From assembly GCA_911728455.2 (NCBI GenBank), contig OU452225.1, positions 13,614,731 to 13,678,730 on the forward strand: a stretch of 64,000 nt of DNA, read 5' to 3'. The DNA comes from Marthasterias glacialis (Eukaryota; Echinodermata; Asteroidea; Forcipulatida; Asteriidae). Shown in pieces: positions 60,090 to 64,000 of this stretch (its first letter is position 1; each line of letters begins with the position of its first letter). A model generated the notes under the pieces. The model saw only the letters and a list, made by a program, of their open reading frames with translations. It was not told where the DNA came from and did no database searches. Made by a program: the position numbers and the translations under genes.

Positions 60090-61729
60090 AGGGGCTCGAG
60101 TCCTGGGTACTTTTTTTTATAATCAATACTACGGTAACAATAGGCCGCGCTGCGCAGAAGGCACTGTAGCATGTGGCCAGAGCTTAGTTTAGTCAACTTC
60201 CAGTACATTTACACACAACAATAGCGTCAAATCCACCATGCGAGGTTGCAGGGCAATATTTAACTTTATGTTACTTTATGTAATACCACCCCGGTACAAC
60301 ATGTCCCACAACTGACCCTGTGAACTCCGAAAATGTAAACCCTTTCTGAGTGGGGAAGGCCCTCCGCTTGGCAATTGAACCACACAGGGGAGTAAGCACG
60401 GTGAATACAAGAGCCTTGGTTTGCCCTTGGTGGCCAATGCTGATTACATATGCACAAGCTTTGGAAGTGACCCCACTGGCTTGGCTAGGTAGTATGTGCA
60501 TAGGGAATCCATGTGTACTGGCTTGTCCCCAAACACAAACACAAACAAAATCAACAGCAAATAAATGCCAAATGTACAACTCTGAATATATAATCCGGAA
60601 GGGGCTGTGAATTTATATCAGTATTTGCAACTGGGAATGATAAATGTAATTTGGTAAAACAGTTTGTGGTGGATGTACAAATTGATCACAACTAAAAACT
60701 CAAGTCTCTCTGTATTTATTTAAAAAATCTAAGACAGCTCCAGAATATTATGTATGTGTTGAAAGTTAGTTCAGTGAAATTTTGGCTCACTACCAAGCCC
60801 TATAGGAACTGCTTCACGTACCAAATATACTGTATTTAATTCATTCATGACAATCAGATAAAAACTTACCAAATGAATGAACTAAAAACACACAATGTTT
60901 TTGATTTACGCCAAATCAAATCACATTCAATTAAACCAGAAAAAAAAATCAAAATCAAGCTTGACTTGAAAACAACGAGATATTTACAATATCAAAGTGT
61001 GTATTAATAACAAATCAATGAAAATGAGATACCCCAATGAATATGTCAATATTGCCCTCAAGCATCAATACAACACTCTTCTTTTTTTTTTTTTTTTAAT
61101 GGAGCGAAAACAATTTTAAAATGACATGGTATTTGTTTAACCCCTCTCCGCATGAAAATTAACACCCAATGTAGTGTGCTACATTGGTACAAGGCAGCTT
61201 TGTATGAACACATTGTGCTGTGTACAAACAAAATGTAATGGGGGTAACTGCGAATGTTGGGTATTGTTGGTGGATGCATAGCAGTTAGCAATGTGACACT
61301 AAATCTGAACAGCGCCCTCTATCACCATTAAATAGTTTGGCTTATCTATGATTTCCAGTGTGTTTGTGGTATGGTACAATAAAAAAAAACATCTTTGCAT
61401 TGACCAGCTTTGCCTTGTTCCCTGTGTACAATGGAGTAACAATGAGTATAGATTCTCAATTGTAAAACATAGGGGCCTGAATAACTCGCCCTTCAAACCT
61501 CAATGTGGTTATGTTGACTTGAATAGGGGGTAACATAGCAGGACTAGGAGTGGTTTAGGGATCAAAATTTTCAACATTTTGAAGGTCGTACCAAAATAAA
61601 TACTACTTTATGAGACCCTCTATCATTCCTCAAAATAGTTCTTTACTTGTATCAACATTTGTAGCATGTGTAAGTATCAATGTCCCCTAACCACCAAACC
61701 CTTCAAAAACCAACAGCGTATGTTGTTTG

Positions 61730-61990
61730 TTTATTTATTTGTGTTTCATTGCACATCCAATGGCACAATTAGCGTCAATAACAGGATGAAAAGGAGAAAT
61801 TGGAGAAAAGTTCAGTTTTAGATGCCAGGGGGGGGGGGGAGCAGGGGGGAGGACCCCATTGGGGAAACGCCCATGCAATCAGGTAGCGACATAAGCGTGC
61901 CGGTCTGAAGTGGGATTCGAACCTGGGTCCACTGAGGTGAAAGGTAAGGAAAGAAACCATTGAGCCAACGTGATCCACATGTTGGACTAA
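61730..61990 (-). mobile_element. tRNA-derived SINE, copy 1 of a two-copy family
   Basis: On the minus strand the head has a B box, GGTTCGAATCCCACTTC, and an A-box-like GTTGGCTCAATGG. The body and tail (TGTGCCATTGGATGTGC) match the copy at 53195-53405 almost throughout. A G/C homopolymer in the middle differs in length between the copies. Confidence 0.6.
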
Positions 61991-62044
61991 AGACTGTAAC
62001 GGTCAACTGATAATGCTTTAAAATGGGATCAGGAATACACTAAT

Positions 62045-62130
62045 CTGAGCAGCTCGTTTATGGTGGTTTACACCACCGCAGCTATGGCCGCCGCATGCGC
62101 CGTGACTATAGCGCTTAATGTACCAATCAG
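62045..62130. repeat. CpG-rich repeat family G copy, partial
   Basis: TATGGTGGTTTACACCACCG and CAGCTATGGCCGCCGC match the head of 29000-29180; the right part diverges. Confidence 0.5.
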
Positions 62131-62717
62131 CATGGAGGATTTGTGTTGGCTGTTCAGTTACGGTATTAAATATGGTGCTGGATTTTGTCAAACTTAGGAA
62201 GGGGCCTAGCAAATCACTCAAGTAAGTTAGGGTTAACAATTTACTAAGTTCAACATCCCAGCCGAGGAACAAAAAATAACCCCAAAACCAAACACCATAA
62301 TCAAACCAGCTAAATGACAGTGTCATCACCAGTTGTTTATAATCATGCACACAGCAGTGAAAGAACAGTACAAGCCTTACTCCATGGCAAACTAGTTTTC
62401 CACTGAGCGGGAGTAAAGAGGAAACCTGTTTTATGGGCGACAACAGTGTAATAATCGCTTCGAGGAAGGACCGCTGGTTTCTGGGAAGAAGTGGTGAGAT
62501 AAGTCACAACATTTTGAACACTGTACTCTGCTGCTCTGTTAATTCCCTTGACACTTCCTCTTATAATGTACACAGCAGCAGCAGCAGAAATCTTACTCAT
62601 GTCGATTCATTTGTTGTAGTACATGTTGTACTACCGGTAACATTAAACCTTATCGCTCAAAACATGCCAAAACAATCATACCCAACAAAAGTTTGGGGTC
62701 GACGTTAAAGCCCCAGC

Positions 62718-63065
62718 TCAACATTGGTACACTGACTGTAAATGCTTCCGTTCTTTGCACAAATCAAGATATTTGTTATAAAACCAACCTGTGAAAGTGT
62801 CAGCTCATTTCGTTGTTTCATTTGAGAGAAAACAGTAAAAATGCATTCAGCATTCTTGTACGCACTCCTATATGCAGAGTTTTGGTCTCACTGAGACGAA
62901 AACTAATTTTGGATCTTATGTCATTTATTATATAAAAATGATAACAGTTCAGGCAGAAATTCATCAAGGAAAGTTTTCTACCATCATTATCTTTATACCA
63001 TGTAAGGTATATGTAAATCTGTGAACATTTATGTTTTTCTTCTTACCATTGTTGAGCTGTGGCGC
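62718..63065 (+). mobile_element. MITE family C copy
   Basis: CAACATTGGTACACTGACTG at one end and TTCTTACCATTGTTGAGCTG at the other, with GGAAAGTTTTCTACCATCAT and TATACCATGTAAGG inside. Confidence 0.55.
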
Positions 63066-63149
63066 TAAACACAGAACAACAGACTGATAATTAGGCTGTC
63101 AGAAGAAACAAATTCATTGGTGAGTTTCAATCTTAAAGCTCATACTGTG

Positions 63150-63370
63150 GCAGCAGTTTCCCTTGACAGTGGTCCGCTGGCCACGTGCTAGTTAAAACAC
63201 CTTGAGGACCAGTCAAAACTCTCTCCAAGTGGTACGGCTGGCTAGTTCAGTGTTAAAAAGCATCCCTATTTAATATGAAATATGGACTTGTGACAAAGCT
63301 GGACTGGACTAGTGAAAGGACAAGCTAACAGGTCCCGCTGGCTAGCCACTGAAAAAAGTTAAGAGAAAAC
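63150..63370 (+). repeat. dispersed repeat, copy 2
   Basis: Relative of 4360-4530 in the same orientation; also carries CTGGCTAGCCACTG near its end. Confidence 0.5.
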
Positions 63371-63654
63371 CCTGCTGTAGAGGTAAATGCTCATACCAGT
63401 ATCAATCCTCAACAGAATCTCTGTTCGAAATACTGTCAAGAGAAAAGCAGGTGAAGACCTCCACAATCATTGTTGCTTATTTTTATTGCATCAATTAAAA
63501 GAAGCCATTATGTGAATGTGTACAAACAACTCTTTTTTTTTTAAATTGAGCAAAATGTGACCACTGATTGGATGGTGTTTGCTGAAAACTACGGTTAAGG
63601 GAATGAATGTTGAAGCTCTTCATAAAAGCAATGATGTACTAAACATCAAATAAC

Positions 63655-63800
63655 GGACCCGATTTCACAACTACAAAAACTATTTAACTGTGTATCATTC
63701 TTAATAGCTAAGCAAAGTGTGATGTCACCATACAAATCATTATGGCAATATTGACAACTCATCCCAAGATGAATCTTAGGGCTTTGTGAAATCAAGCCCA
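63655..63800 (+). mobile_element. MITE family A copy
   Basis: GATTTCACA at one end and TTTGTGAAATC at the other, with the shared core GCTAAGCAAAGTGTGATGTC and TATGGCAATATTGACAACTC. Other copies are at 27162, 29181 and 21522. Confidence 0.7.
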
Positions 63801-63802
63801 GG

Positions 63803-63913
63803 GGTGGATTTCACAAAACTAGTCCTAACTTATGACAAGTCCTATAAGTTAGGACTAGCTACTCGTCCTAACTCAAGATAAGACTAGTCCTAGCGCTTTG
63901 TGAAATCCACACC
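63803..63913. mobile_element. palindromic MITE, 111 bases
   Basis: GGTGGATTTCACAAA begins it and TTTGTGAAATCCACACC ends it. ACTAGTCCTAACTTAT and its complement recur inside, so the whole element folds on itself. It starts two bases after the end of another MITE copy (63655-63800). Confidence 0.75.
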
Positions 63914-64000
63914 AGTGGAGTAACTGTTGAACAAAATATCGTAAGGATTTGGATGTGTTCAGTTACTTATAGCGTGCCTTGACATTTGGGACAACAAACT

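Larger units (their letters stand above)
55178..64000 (-). other. SSBP 5'-side intron (partial)
   Basis: Non-coding stretch to the right edge. No recognisable LisH/LUFS exon is present; I looked for the SWWCVFWDLY and SEAKAFHDY segments. It holds MITE-like repeats (55300-55595, 62718-63065, 63655-63800), degenerate tandem repeats at 55880-56110, SINE-like tRNA-derived sequences (56490-56630, 57942-58018, 61730-61990), foldbacks at 58946-59081 and 63803-63913, and an A29 tract at 60059. Confidence 0.7.

Noticed and set aside
60860..60885. TTTTTAG then 12 nt then GTAAGT, minus strand
   Set aside because: A 12-nt exon (FIHL) has no supporting similarity; likely chance.
1..64000. CRISPR arrays, operons, rRNA, viral or toxin genes
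   Set aside because: None seen; the window has eukaryotic intron structure throughout.

Overview
This is eukaryotic, intron-dominated DNA. It is about 60% A+T, and it holds no long open reading frame, no operon structure and many short repeats. The one gene I can identify confidently runs on the minus strand. It is an SSBP2/3/4-type (SSDP) gene, encoding a Pro/Gly/Met-rich partner of LDB/Chip transcription cofactors. Exon peptides such as [42 protein letters not shown] and MMPNSMDPTRP match the SSBP middle region in order. The conserved N-terminal LisH/LUFS exons are not seen and should lie beyond the right edge. The C-terminal exons are not seen and should lie beyond the left edge, so nearly everything else here is intron. 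The repeat content (small palindromic MITE-like elements, tRNA-derived SINEs) and the SSBP sequence suggest a non-vertebrate deuterostome, most likely an echinoderm (perhaps a sea star). That assignment is an inference.

Layout of the minus-strand gene, 5' to 3' (right to left): a candidate 66-nt exon at 55112-55177, an exon at 49834-49923 (90 nt), an exon at 33053-33142 (90 nt, or 120 nt if the acceptor at 33173 is used), two 30-nt microexons at 31638-31667 and 28086-28115, an exon at 26089-26148 (60 nt), and an exon at 23420-23486 (67 nt, ending in phase 1). Every internal junction is phase 0. The firm phase-0 exons are multiples of 30 nt and each ends in a CAG (Gln) codon. The two microexons encode related decapeptides of the form x-x-P-H-x-x-D-x-N-Q. 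This is a modular, possibly alternatively spliced proline-rich linker and is the most interesting feature of the window.

The introns contain several small interspersed repeat families, each present in two to about seven copies. They also hold foldback elements, tRNA-derived SINEs including one 73-nt tRNA-like sequence, retroelement tails, microsatellites and two telomere-like tracts. A few plus-strand segments have splice sites and open frames, best at 25499-25589. They may be exons of an opposite-strand gene, but I do not recognise them. Possible regulatory islands include a segment near 46.3 kb with CRE-, AP-1- and RFX X-box-like sites.
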